A model generated the notes under the pieces. It saw nothing but the letters and a program-made list of their open reading frames with translations. It had not been told where the DNA came from and searched no databases. From positions 1-28,196 of the IMG/VR virus record IMGVR_UViG_3300009285_001589: DNA of 28,196 nucleotides; one strand, 5' to 3'. Each line of letters begins with the position of its first letter. The first letter of the stretch is position 1. Origin of the DNA: a virus. The position numbers were made by a program, and so were the translations under genes. Below are positions 21,363-28,188 of the stretch, piece by piece.

Positions 21363-23102
21363 TTAGATTTGTTGGCTTACTGTTTGCATTTGCGGAACTG
21401 CCCTTGTTGCAGGAGCTGAAATACTTCCCCCTCTTTGTGCTGCAACATTTTGTAATGTCATTGTGTCTTCATCAAAGAAATCCTTCGGGTTCATTCCAAT
21501 CATATTCAAGGCATAAGATAAGAATTTTACAATTCTCTTATTCTCAAATATAGCAGGGTTTGAATTTACCATTTGTATTAGCATATTGATTGTTGACTGG
21601 CGTGCGGCAACATCCAATTCCTCTCCAGTAATTCTAATATTTATCTTATACTTTAAATTATCATAAAAACCTTTAGGAATGTCAAGGTTTTCCTTTTTCA
21701 ACATTTCTGCCTGAACTGCTTTTCTAATTTCCCATTGCTCTGGAGTTAAGTATCCACTGGTCATTCTCAAGCGATTCATTCTTTCATTAAGTTTTAACTG
21801 AAAGAATTTTTCTGAATTGCTGTCTCCGTCTGCAATTAAGTTCTTAATAAACAGTTTGTGTTCCTTATTGGCTTCTTTAGAAAATTCTGGAAGAATCCAG
21901 TCCCAAATAACCTCTTTTATAAACTCTGCCAGTTCTTCTTTCTTTTGTTTATAAAAAGCTGTGGTCTGTTGGGTTTGAATTACCGTAGCCCCCAATGTAG
22001 TTCCAGATGGATTTCTCTGTCCAGAAACTGGTTCAGTAGTAAATGTTTTTCTTAAAGCATTTTCAGTCCATCTTTGTTCATCAACCCCATAAGCTGATAA
22101 ATTTCTTTCTTCATTTACAATCGGAGTAATTTCTGAATTTGTTAAAATTACTTCTCCGTCATCAGAATCTGTCATTAAATTCTTTTCAATCCCAGAGCCA
22201 GATTTTGCCTGATACCAATGCTTTGAAGTCCAGTGGAATCCAGACGATTTATAATTTGCAATCCTATTTAAATAAATTTGCTCTTCAAATAATTGCTCTA
22301 CCCTTCCTCTGCCAGCCAATCTTCCAGGAATTTCTTCCCAAGCTAATTTCTTATAAGGACAATCTTTTTTCGCATCAGCTAAAACTTTATTTGAACCCTT
22401 TGAAATTATAAACCAGTTTGATTCTTCGTTTTCCAAATATCCTTTTGGAAACCAAGCCTCATAAATAACAATCCCCACGTCATCATCTTTTATCCCAACA
22501 GTAGAGCCAGGAGCAATCGGAGAAATTTGGGTAACAACTGCCCCAGCAATTACTTCTTCAATATTTTCCCAGCCGTTTTGTTTCCCAACAATCCTCAATT
22601 CGTCTGCTCCATACTCGTGCTTTTCAATTAAAGGAATAGTTTTGTAATCAGTTGCATTAACCCTAAAAATCATATTCTGGGGAGGTATCCAAACTACATC
22701 GTTTTTTACTTTCTTTACCCAAAGGTCTCCGTATTTAGGAAGTTTTAATCCCCATTCATTAAGTTTTCTAGCAAAATACTTTTCTTTCATCCACATCTTC
22801 AATTCTTTACCTAAAAGCCAAGCAGTCCATTCATCAGCCCCTTCCTCTGCTGTGACAAAAATATCTTTAGTATCCAAGTCCAGCATCTTTGCACAAACGT
22901 CAACAATGAAATTTACAATATTAAAAAAGACTTTCTTATATCCAAGAGAGTCTCTATCTCCGTCTCTGAATTTTGAAACAGAAAACAAATCTATTAACTT
23001 ATATACATCTCCCATTCTCGGAGCAAAAGTCGGATTTTGGTCTAACGTAGTATCTTTGTAAAGTTTTACTTCGTTCTCTATTATTTCAAATTTATTAAGC
23101 AT
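21363..23102 (-). CDS. Portal protein
   Basis: The 579-residue product sits between the large terminase and the scaffold, the standard place for the portal that forms the dodecameric DNA gate at one capsid vertex. Sequence characteristics fit SPP1/T7-like portals: an N-terminal alpha/beta wing (DVCAKMLDLDTKDIFVTAEE), aromatic strands WIPPQNMIFRVNATDY, a central helix around EQIYLNRIANYKSSGFHW, the loop-and-helix TLGATVIQTQQTTAFYKQ, and a long helical C-terminus with a Gln-rich tail (PQMQTVSQQI). Length is typical for a podovirus portal. The ATG is preceded by AAGGA (spacing about 6). No single motif proves it; order and composition together do. Confidence 0.82.
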   Translation of the reverse strand: MLNKFEIIENEVKLYKDTTLDQNPTFAPRMGDVYKLIDLFSVSKFRDGDRDSLGYKKVFFNIVNFIVDVCAKMLDLDTKDIFVTAEEGADEWTAWLLGKELKMWMKEKYFARKLNEWGLKLPKYGDLWVKKVKNDVVWIPPQNMIFRVNATDYKTIPLIEKHEYGADELRIVGKQNGWENIEEVIAGAVVTQISPIAPGSTVGIKDDDVGIVIYEAWFPKGYLENEESNWFIISKGSNKVLADAKKDCPYKKLAWEEIPGRLAGRGRVEQLFEEQIYLNRIANYKSSGFHWTSKHWYQAKSGSGIEKNLMTDSDDGEVILTNSEITPIVNEERNLSAYGVDEQRWTENALRKTFTTEPVSGQRNPSGTTLGATVIQTQQTTAFYKQKKEELAEFIKEVIWDWILPEFSKEANKEHKLFIKNLIADGDSNSEKFFQLKLNERMNRLRMTSGYLTPEQWEIRKAVQAEMLKKENLDIPKGFYDNLKYKINIRITGEELDVAARQSTINMLIQMVNSNPAIFENKRIVKFLSYALNMIGMNPKDFFDEDTMTLQNVAAQRGGSISAPATRAVPQMQTVSQQI

Positions 23103-23115
23103 CTATGTCCTTGTT

Positions 23116-24441
23116 TTAAATGTCCGATGGGATTGGTTTCCTCATTCGGCTCTTTAACGCTTTTAATATAAGATTATCTTGTTTTGGTTTTCCTGGGTTT
23201 AATCCCCATACCCCCAATGCCCTAGCACAAACCGTATCGTCGTGGTATCCCTGCGGTGCTCCGTACTTTATAGTTTTCAACGGCAACCCTGTTTTCTCAT
23301 CTAAATATTTAAATTCAAATACTTCCATTTCATCGGTCGCTTCTTGTACTTTCTGCAACCTAATATATTTTTCTTCAACCGCCACAATAAGTTTCCCAAT
23401 TAATTCTTCTTTACTCCTGCCCGTAAAAGTGAAATCTTCCACAAACACACCCTCCTGCATTAAATCTTCGTATATTGGTTTTCCCACTCCTGTCGTGTCC
23501 ATTATAACACGACAATTATTATATCGTGCAACTTTTGCAATAATCTGTTTCTTTTGTAAAGGATAATCTCTTTTTTGAAATCTGTCAAAATGAACTTCTT
23601 TTTTTGTAGCTGTGTCAAAAACTGATATCGCAGTCCAGTCAACCGATTCAGCTAAATCCACCCCCATAACATAATGATGACCTTCTATTGCATCTTGTCC
23701 ACAGTCTTCCAAGATAGTTTCTACGTTTCTAAATACTTTTCCAGCGTCATCCACAAACTCTGCTAAATATTCCTGACGGAATAATAAATCTGGTGTTGAA
23801 TGTTTTAAATCTTCTAATCTCTCTTTTGTATAATGCATTCCAGCTTCGGAAGGAAAGTTGAATGCAGCCTGTTTGTCTTTTAAAGTATAAAATAAATCTT
23901 TAAACCAACTCTTTCCACGGGGGGTGCTGATGAAATAAATCTTGCCGCCTAAAGAACTAACTGATGGTTTTATGTTTTGGTGATAAACATTTCCTGGCAC
24001 TAAGGCTGCTTCGTCCACAATTTCTAAATCCACACGTTCGCCCAACATTGAATTTGGTTCGGAAGAAGATTTGCATTGAACCCAAATCGATTCTGATATT
24101 TTTAAATTGTAGGGTCTTCCACCCTGCCCACCTGAAATAAATTTTGAATACGCTTTGTTATAAGCTAACAAGAATCTTATAACATATTCAAATACCTTTC
24201 CCGTAAGTTCGTAAGTGCTAGCTACTATCCAAATTTTACAACTATCGTGTTTACCATCTTTTATTTCCAATAATCTATTAAGAAAAAATTCCACTATTAC
24301 ATAACCGCAAACTGCAGACTTGCCCCAACCCCTTCCAGCACAAATTATTATTTCATCATTCTTACACTCCAGAACTTTCGTCTGTCCCCGATGAGGATGG
24401 AATTGAATCGTCTCCTGTAGTATCTTCTGGTCTAATATCAT
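23116..24441 (-). CDS. terL: Terminase large subunit (ATPase and nuclease)
   Basis: Packaging motor, 441 residues. ATPase domain: Walker A AGRGWGKS (35-42), Walker B LEIVDEA (139-145, D143/E144), coupling motif STPRG (172-176). Nuclease domain (RNase H-like): D262 in MGVDLAESVDWT, D315 in RVIMDTTGVG and D401/D402 in YHDDTVCA, the three acidic clusters of the headful/cos-cutting nuclease. The ATG at 24441 overlaps the small subunit gene by 80 bases; no plausible later start occurs before the ATPase fold begins. The portal follows after 13 bases. Assignment is firm; packaging mode cannot be told. Confidence 0.95.
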   Translation of the reverse strand: MILDQKILQETIQFHPHRGQTKVLECKNDEIIICAGRGWGKSAVCGYVIVEFFLNRLLEIKDGKHDSCKIWIVASTYELTGKVFEYVIRFLLAYNKAYSKFISGGQGGRPYNLKISESIWVQCKSSSEPNSMLGERVDLEIVDEAALVPGNVYHQNIKPSVSSLGGKIYFISTPRGKSWFKDLFYTLKDKQAAFNFPSEAGMHYTKERLEDLKHSTPDLLFRQEYLAEFVDDAGKVFRNVETILEDCGQDAIEGHHYVMGVDLAESVDWTAISVFDTATKKEVHFDRFQKRDYPLQKKQIIAKVARYNNCRVIMDTTGVGKPIYEDLMQEGVFVEDFTFTGRSKEELIGKLIVAVEEKYIRLQKVQEATDEMEVFEFKYLDEKTGLPLKTIKYGAPQGYHDDTVCARALGVWGLNPGKPKQDNLILKALKSRMRKPIPSDI

Positions 24442-24823
24442 TTGTTTTTCTTAATTTTTCTAAGTCTCCAAAAAATCCTATCACTTTATTTTCCTGTGCT
24501 GGATAACCGCCCTGTATTTTTGTAATTTCTATTGCTGAAGCCAATCTGGTTCTCTTATCTTCGTTTGATTCAGCAACCAAATCGTTAAATGCTTTTTTTG
24601 CACCCTCACCATCTAATTCTTTTTTTAGTTCTGCCCAACCTCTACTATTAAAAACTGCCAAAGCGGGATTTCTAGACAAACGTTTTGAATAGCCAGCTTC
24701 TAACAACATTTTTCCCAATTTCATTGGTTTCTCTTTAGCCATTTCCCTCAAATATATTTCAAAAACCCTTCTCTGCATTATTGTCGGCTTAACTTTATTT
24801 TTTTTCTTTTCTCCTAAATCCAT
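24362..24823 (-). CDS. terS: Terminase small subunit candidate (153 aa)
   Basis: A 153-residue basic N-terminal protein. Residues 14-60 (TIMQRRVFEIYLREMAKEKP, GKMLLEAGYSKRLSRNPALA) form a helix-turn-helix of the kind used by small terminases to bind packaging sites, and the C-terminus is acidic and Ser/Thr-rich (GDDSIPSSSGTDESSG), possibly for contacting the large subunit. It overlaps terL by 80 bases and follows the 84-residue gene by 1 base. Assignment is from position and the HTH pattern. Confidence 0.75.
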   Translation of the reverse strand: MDLGEKKKNKVKPTIMQRRVFEIYLREMAKEKPMKLGKMLLEAGYSKRLSRNPALAVFNSRGWAELKKELDGEGAKKAFNDLVAESNEDKRTRLASAIEITKIQGGYPAQENKVIGFFGDLEKLRKTNDIRPEDTTGDDSIPSSSGTDESSGV

Positions 24824-24824
24824 A

Positions 24825-25079
24825 TTATTGTGGAACTTCTTGTGTTGGTTCTACTGGCGTTTCAACAGGAACTTCAGGTGTTACTTCTGTTGGTGTTGCT
24901 TCTGGTGCAACTTCTGGTTGTGCGACAACTTCTTCTGGTGTTACTTCGGGAGTAACTGTTTCTATAATTTCGTCTGTCATAATTGTTTTTGGTTCACTGG
25001 AAAAATCTCCAAATAATTCTTTGAATTTTTTAACAGGAATTTTAATTATTATATTTTTTTTATTTAGTTCTATTTTCAT
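24825..25079 (-). CDS. Leader gene of the structural operon, Pro/Glu/Val-rich (84 aa)
   Basis: First gene of the minus-strand operon. The N-terminal third is basic and beta/helix-forming (MKIELNKKNIIIKIPVKKFK); from residue 37 on it is a degenerate repeat of TPEV/APE/VTPE units ending VEPTQEVPQ, probably disordered. Unknown family. The coding spacing (1 base to the next gene) and separate first-gene position support it. A translation start with an SD-like sequence is not seen. It may be a DNA-binding accessory of packaging or an unstructured spacer protein. Confidence 0.5.
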   Translation of the reverse strand: MKIELNKKNIIIKIPVKKFKELFGDFSSEPKTIMTDEIIETVTPEVTPEEVVAQPEVAPEATPTEVTPEVPVETPVEPTQEVPQ

Positions 25080-25088
25080 ATTAACTAA

Positions 25089-25117
25089 TACGTAAACTTT
25101 TTATTAGCACTTGTCAA
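25089..25117 (-). promoter_or_regulatory. Candidate promoter of the structural operon
   Basis: Reading on the minus strand, TTGACA (25117-25112) is followed 17 bases later by TACGTA (25094-25089), 9 bases before the ATG of the 84-residue gene. The -35 is perfect and the -10 weak. The -35 lies in the perfect palindrome ACTTG-T-CAAGT (25109-25119), which could be an operator. Confidence 0.4.
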
Positions 25118-25127
25118 GTACTTTAAG

Positions 25128-25136
25128 TTATCCACA
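25128..25136 (+). other. Consensus DnaA box
   Basis: TTATCCACA matches the consensus DnaA box exactly. It lies between the opposing promoters and touches the dyad CACAAGT-TCTTC-ACTTGTG (25133-25151). One box alone does not make an origin; another copy occurs in a coding region (15600-15608), so chance is possible. Confidence 0.4.
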
Positions 25137-25163
25137 AGTTCTTCACTTGTGCAAAACTCGGAT

Positions 25164-25191
25164 TTGACAAAGATTAAAAAAGAATTAAAAT
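25164..25191 (+). promoter_or_regulatory. Candidate promoter of the plus-strand genes
   Basis: TTGACA (25164-25169) and TAAAAT (25186-25191) are 16 bases apart, oriented towards the plus-strand genes at 25461 and 25772. The predicted start lies near 25198, directly before the palindrome CAGATAATTTATTATCTG (25201-25218), a possible operator or 5' hairpin. The untranslated leader would be about 260 bases long. Confidence 0.45.
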
Positions 25192-25368
25192 TAAGATGTT
25201 CAGATAATTTATTATCTGGAATACTAATTTTTCCCAAGCAACTTTGCGACTTGTCGGGACACAAGACAGCAGGGTTGTATGGGAAAGAGTAGAATTTAAA
25301 AAAGAATATAAAATCACTAAAGTAATATGAAATCGCTAATGAAACAATTTAATATTGTAATTAAAGAA

Positions 25369-25436
25369 CCCGAACTTAATGTTCTTATTGGCTTTAGCGA
25401 GCCACATATTCTGCATTTGGTTCGGGCTTTTTATTT
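25369..25436 (+). terminator. Terminator/attenuator-like hairpin before the early genes
   Basis: CCCGAAC (25369-25375) pairs with GTTCGGG (25420-25426), followed by CTTTTTATTT, as in a Rho-independent terminator. The 44-base loop holds a smaller stem GGCT/AGCC (25390-25403). GAAC (25372-25375) can instead pair with the nearer GTTC (25381-25384), a competing structure. It lies between the promoter at 25164 and the gene at 25461, where an attenuator would act. A 37-codon ORF (25327-25440) crosses it but has no ribosome binding site and is not called. Confidence 0.5.
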
Positions 25437-25460
25437 GTAATATTAATTAAAAAAAATTTT

Positions 25461-25766
25461 ATGAAAATAAGACAAATATATTCTGATGGTAAAACCTGCC
25501 CATTTTTAGTTTGTGAATTATGCAATAAAAATATTAGGCATAAAGAAAATAATAAATTTGAAAGCGAAGGAATGGTTTTTTGGAAAGATGTTGACAAGGA
25601 AAATAATATCGAAACGATTATTGCACATAAAAAATGTATGCTTAAATTAGAAGAAATAAAAAATGATAAATATGTATATCCTAATTCTGCGGAATTAAAT
25701 TTTTGGTTTTTTGATTTATTGAATAATTCTCAAATCAAACCTAAATTATTTCCTTTTGAATTTTAA
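25461..25766 (+). CDS. Small Cys/His protein of unknown function (101 aa)
   Basis: The 101-residue product has CELC (C18-x2-C21) and later HKKC (H56-x2-C59), a plausible zinc site, with a further C13. Aromatic segments (MVFWKDVDKE, AELNFWFFDLL) surround it. Its ATG lies 24 bases after the terminator-like hairpin, with no clear ribosome binding site; the next gene follows after 5 bases, so both are probably in one transcript. Possible roles are a DNA-binding regulator or a replication partner of the ATPase; the family is not recognised. Confidence 0.6.
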   Translation: MKIRQIYSDGKTCPFLVCELCNKNIRHKENNKFESEGMVFWKDVDKENNIETIIAHKKCMLKLEEIKNDKYVYPNSAELNFWFFDLLNNSQIKPKLFPFEF

Positions 25767-25771
25767 AACTT

Positions 25772-26995
25772 ATGGAAAATATTGATGCTTTTATACAGGA
25801 AACCGAAAACGGAATAAGAATTGATATTGTTGTTTTAGGGGAAACAATGTCTTATCAAATATGTTTTAAAATAAAAAACATCATTTCTGGACTAATGGAA
25901 GCATCAACTACCACGTGGTTATTTAATGGAAAAACACCTAATAAAATACCGTTTTCGCTTAAAATCAAATCAGATGTAAATAAAGAACAATGGGCAAGAA
26001 TATTAGAAAAAGCATTTGGCAGAGAATATCCTTGGGTAATTATTATAGCGAAGGTTTGTGATGAAATAGAGAAAAAAATTAAGTCAAGAAAACAAACATT
26101 TAACGCTACCGAAATTGAATCTAAGCCGTGCACGTGGTTATTAGAACCATTTATACAAGAAGATGTAATTAATACAATATTTGGGATGGGGTCCTCTGGA
26201 AAAACCTTATTATCATTATACTTTGGGAAACAATATACCATTGAACACACCGAAGGAAATATATTATTTATAGATTATGAAGATACAGCAGGAGGGTGGA
26301 AAGATAAATTAGATAAAATAATAGACTTAGGCGGTGAAAAGATAAACCTAGACCGATTCTTTTATTATCAATCAGAACAAATACCAATAGCTGAACAAAC
26401 TGATAAAATCAAAGAAACAATTAAAGACAATAATATCAAATTAATTATAATTGATTCTGCATCATTAGCTACTGGGGATAGTACCTCTGACGAAAAGTCT
26501 GCAATTAAGCTCGTATCGGCACTAAAAGTGCTTAAAACAACCACGTTGATTATAGCCCACCAGAGAAAGAATAATGGGGAGGGCACCCCAATTGGTTCTA
26601 TCCAATATGAAAACCAAAGTCGTAATGTTTGGAATATAGCTGGGTCTCCAGACGCTAAAGATAATACTATTATTCATATTGCCTGTAAACATACCAAAGC
26701 TAACAACACATGGAAAAGGAAAGAGCCAATCGGCTACAGAATTGAATACAAGCCAGATACCATACAAGTAATAAGAGAATCTGCACAAACCTATTTCGAA
26801 GAAGGATACACGATTATGCAAAGAATCGAAAAGCTATTAAGAGATGAAGGAGAGTATAATACCAAGGGCGTGGCGGAAACCTTAGGTATCTCAACTAATC
26901 TTGCCAATAAAAACCTCAGTAACGGAAAGAACAAAGGTTTATTTTCTAACAACAACGGTATGTGGTCAATTCAAGTTTCTACCGACATACCTTAA
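25772..26995 (+). CDS. RepA/AAA_25-like RecA-fold ATPase with C-terminal winged helix
   Basis: A 407-residue protein. Residues 1-115 are an N-terminal domain I do not recognise. The RecA-type core has Walker A GMGSSGKT (138-145), ILFIDYED (164-171), Walker B IKLIIIDSA (222-230) and IIAHQRKNNGEG (260-271), the pattern of RepA/DnaB-like hexameric helicases and AAA_25 proteins of plasmids and phages. Residues 345-395 (IMQRIEKLLRDEGEYNTKGV, ETLGISTNLANKNL) form a winged-helix that could bind DNA. It is probably the replication helicase or initiator. The repeat-rich DNA right after its stop is a natural target. Confidence 0.78.
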   Translation: MENIDAFIQETENGIRIDIVVLGETMSYQICFKIKNIISGLMEASTTTWLFNGKTPNKIPFSLKIKSDVNKEQWARILEKAFGREYPWVIIIAKVCDEIEKKIKSRKQTFNATEIESKPCTWLLEPFIQEDVINTIFGMGSSGKTLLSLYFGKQYTIEHTEGNILFIDYEDTAGGWKDKLDKIIDLGGEKINLDRFFYYQSEQIPIAEQTDKIKETIKDNNIKLIIIDSASLATGDSTSDEKSAIKLVSALKVLKTTTLIIAHQRKNNGEGTPIGSIQYENQSRNVWNIAGSPDAKDNTIIHIACKHTKANNTWKRKEPIGYRIEYKPDTIQVIRESAQTYFEEGYTIMQRIEKLLRDEGEYNTKGVAETLGISTNLANKNLSNGKNKGLFSNNNGMWSIQVSTDIP

Positions 26996-27009
26996 ACCTA
27001 ACTTATACT

Positions 27010-27050
27010 TATACCTTACACTCTCTATAAGAGAGAGTGTAAAAGGTATA
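27010..27050 (+). other. Long imperfect hairpin after the ATPase gene
   Basis: TATACCTT-ACACTCTCT (27010-27026) pairs with AGAGAGTGT (27032-27040) and AAGGTATA (27043-27050), 17 base pairs with a two-base AA bulge and a 5-base loop. It starts 15 bases after the ATPase stop. No U-run follows in either direction, so it is an atypical terminator; an end-stabilising hairpin or a protein site is equally possible. Confidence 0.5.
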
Positions 27051-27168
27051 ATTAGTATTTATACTTGGTATATACCCAGGGTATATTGGGTATAATAGTC
27101 GTAAATGCTATTGACATTTCAAATATACCCGATAGAACGAAAAGGTATAATCGGGTATAATTGGTATT
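27045..27168 (+). repeat. Iteron-like GGTATA(A/T)T repeats
   Basis: Direct copies of GGTATAAT or close variants begin at 27045, 27067, 27080, 27089, 27144, 27154 and 27163 (the last GGTATT); an inverted copy, ATATACC, lies at 27123-27129. Spacing is irregular (9-22, with one long gap). The cluster follows the RepA-like gene directly, as plasmid iterons often do. The copies also resemble -10 boxes, so a set of promoters is the alternative. Confidence 0.5.
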
Positions 27169-27195
27169 GACGCCTATCTCCGTAAGTGTTGTAAT
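27167..27195 (+). promoter_or_regulatory. Promoter-like sequence
   Basis: TTGACG (27167-27172), a 17-base spacer and TGTAAT (27190-27195), each one base off consensus. Points into DNA without a convincing gene; the next candidate ORF is more than 500 bases away. Confidence 0.35.
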
Positions 27196-27297
27196 ATATG
27201 TCTAAAACTCAACTTCTGTTTGGGTGTAGTATACCAACCTTTCCAACACCTTCAAAAGTCCGACTCCCCTCCCCTCTTTAATCTATACCACAATACA

Positions 27298-27326
27298 TTG
27301 ACAGATTAGTCAAGTATATGTATATA
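27298..27326 (+). promoter_or_regulatory. Strong promoter-like sequence ahead of a G-rich structured stretch
   Basis: TTGACA (27298-27303), 17 bases, TATATA (27321-27326). Transcription would begin near 27333 and read the G-rich segment at 27361-27386. There is no good ORF downstream, which fits a small RNA or a replication primer. Confidence 0.42.
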
Positions 27327-27332
27327 GTATGT

Positions 27333-27420
27333 ATTTAAAGGGCTGTTTAGTGGCTGGATAGGGTGTGTGCGTGGGAGGTGGAGGAGCCACACCACTACCA
27401 TGCCTCCTTCATCCACTCAT
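27333..27420 (+). ncRNA. Candidate structured small RNA
   Basis: Predicted from the promoter at 27298 and local structure; the ends are guesses. GGTGTG (27362-27367) can pair with CACACC (27388-27393) and, interleaved with it, GGAGG (27374-27378 or 27380-27384) with CCTCC (27403-27407). GGAGGTGGAGG (27374-27384) also has four GG tracts with one-base loops, the pattern of a two-layer G-quadruplex, striking in such AT-rich DNA. Function unknown. Confidence 0.28.
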
Positions 27421-27507
27421 TTTATACAACATAATCACATTCTGTCAAAATATACCGCTTAACACGTTGTTTCATTACGAGCCTTCTTAATTCCTTTTTA
27501 ATCTTAT

Positions 27508-27695
27508 CTATTGTATTATAATCCTATATATGATCTACTAAGGCAAAGACAGATAAAAACCCGTTCTATTATGCGACACTTTTTGAAATATCATTATGCG
27601 ACAGATTTCCCCTGACAGTTACAACACAGTTACATTTTTTAGCAAATGACTTCTCCACAGTTGGGCTATTGCATTATAATCTTGTATATGATAAT
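27508..27695 (+). repeat. Region of short direct repeats
   Basis: Three repeat pairs: ATTATGCGACA at 27568-27578 and 27593-27603; ACAGTTACA at 27615-27623 and 27626-27634 (period 11); and a longer imperfect pair sharing CTATTG.ATTATAATC at 27508 and 27666, each containing TATAAT (27517-27522, 27675-27680). No ORF of note. Iteron-like structure of a replication or regulatory region is plausible; the TATAAT at 27675 could serve the 69-residue gene at 27741. Confidence 0.45.
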
Positions 27696-27740
27696 ATAAA
27701 GATAGTTAACAAAATGAAGTGCGGTTCATTGAAAATATAA

Positions 27741-27950
27741 ATGTTAAATGATAAACAGTATCTTCTAAAAGAGATTTTCAGTAAAGCCGTTGACGGTAGT
27801 TGCTCTAATGCTTACGGCGTAATTTTAAATGTTTTGAACTCTTTACCGTTAGAAGCTAAAAGAGTTCAATTCTCACTAAACGATATTAAACAAGCATTAA
27901 AGCCATTAAGTAATAAATGGGAAAAAGAGATTGATAAAGCAACGAAATAA
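27741..27950 (+). CDS. Hypothetical protein (69 aa)
   Basis: A 69-residue ORF with protein-like composition and helical segments (QYLLKEIFSKAVDG, NDIKQALKPLSNKWEKEIDK). No ribosome binding site is clear before the ATG, but a TATAAT-type -10 box lies about 60 bases upstream at 27675. No family is recognised. Repeats lie on both sides, so it may encode a small replication or copy-control protein. A chance ORF cannot be fully excluded. Confidence 0.5.
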   Translation: MLNDKQYLLKEIFSKAVDGSCSNAYGVILNVLNSLPLEAKRVQFSLNDIKQALKPLSNKWEKEIDKATK

Positions 27951-28032
27951 TTATTTTATATGGTTATCCTATTATCCGCACATTTTAGGATGATCCCATT
28001 AAAACAAGTATTTTACCGCATATCCAGAAAAA

Positions 28033-28188
28033 ACAACGCATTAAACGGGGCTACAACGCATTAGAATAACAAGAGTTGATGTATTATACCCCTTTTCATA
28101 ATCAATAAATTATTAACCGGCCAACACTGGAAAAAATAACAGTTAGTATTCTGTGAGTTGTCCGCTTTACGCAGGCGGATAACGCAGG
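28033..28188 (+). repeat. ACAACGCATTA and ACGCAGG repeats at the window end
   Basis: ACAACGCATTA occurs at 28033-28043 and 28053-28063 (period 20), and ACGCAGG at 28169-28175 and 28182-28188. A stem TCCGC/GCGGA (28161-28179) lies between the latter. The 246 bases after the 69-residue gene hold no convincing ORF (a 34-codon frame at 27960-28064 crosses the repeats). Confidence 0.4.

Noticed and set aside
27400-27462. Twenty-codon ORF after GGAGGAG
   Set aside because: The SD-like run is 13 bases from the ATG and the peptide (MPPSSTHFIQ...) has no protein-like pattern; RNA structure explains the G-rich run as well.
27960-28064. 34-codon ORF after the 69-residue gene
   Set aside because: It overlaps the repeated ACAACGCATTA units and has no ribosome binding site.
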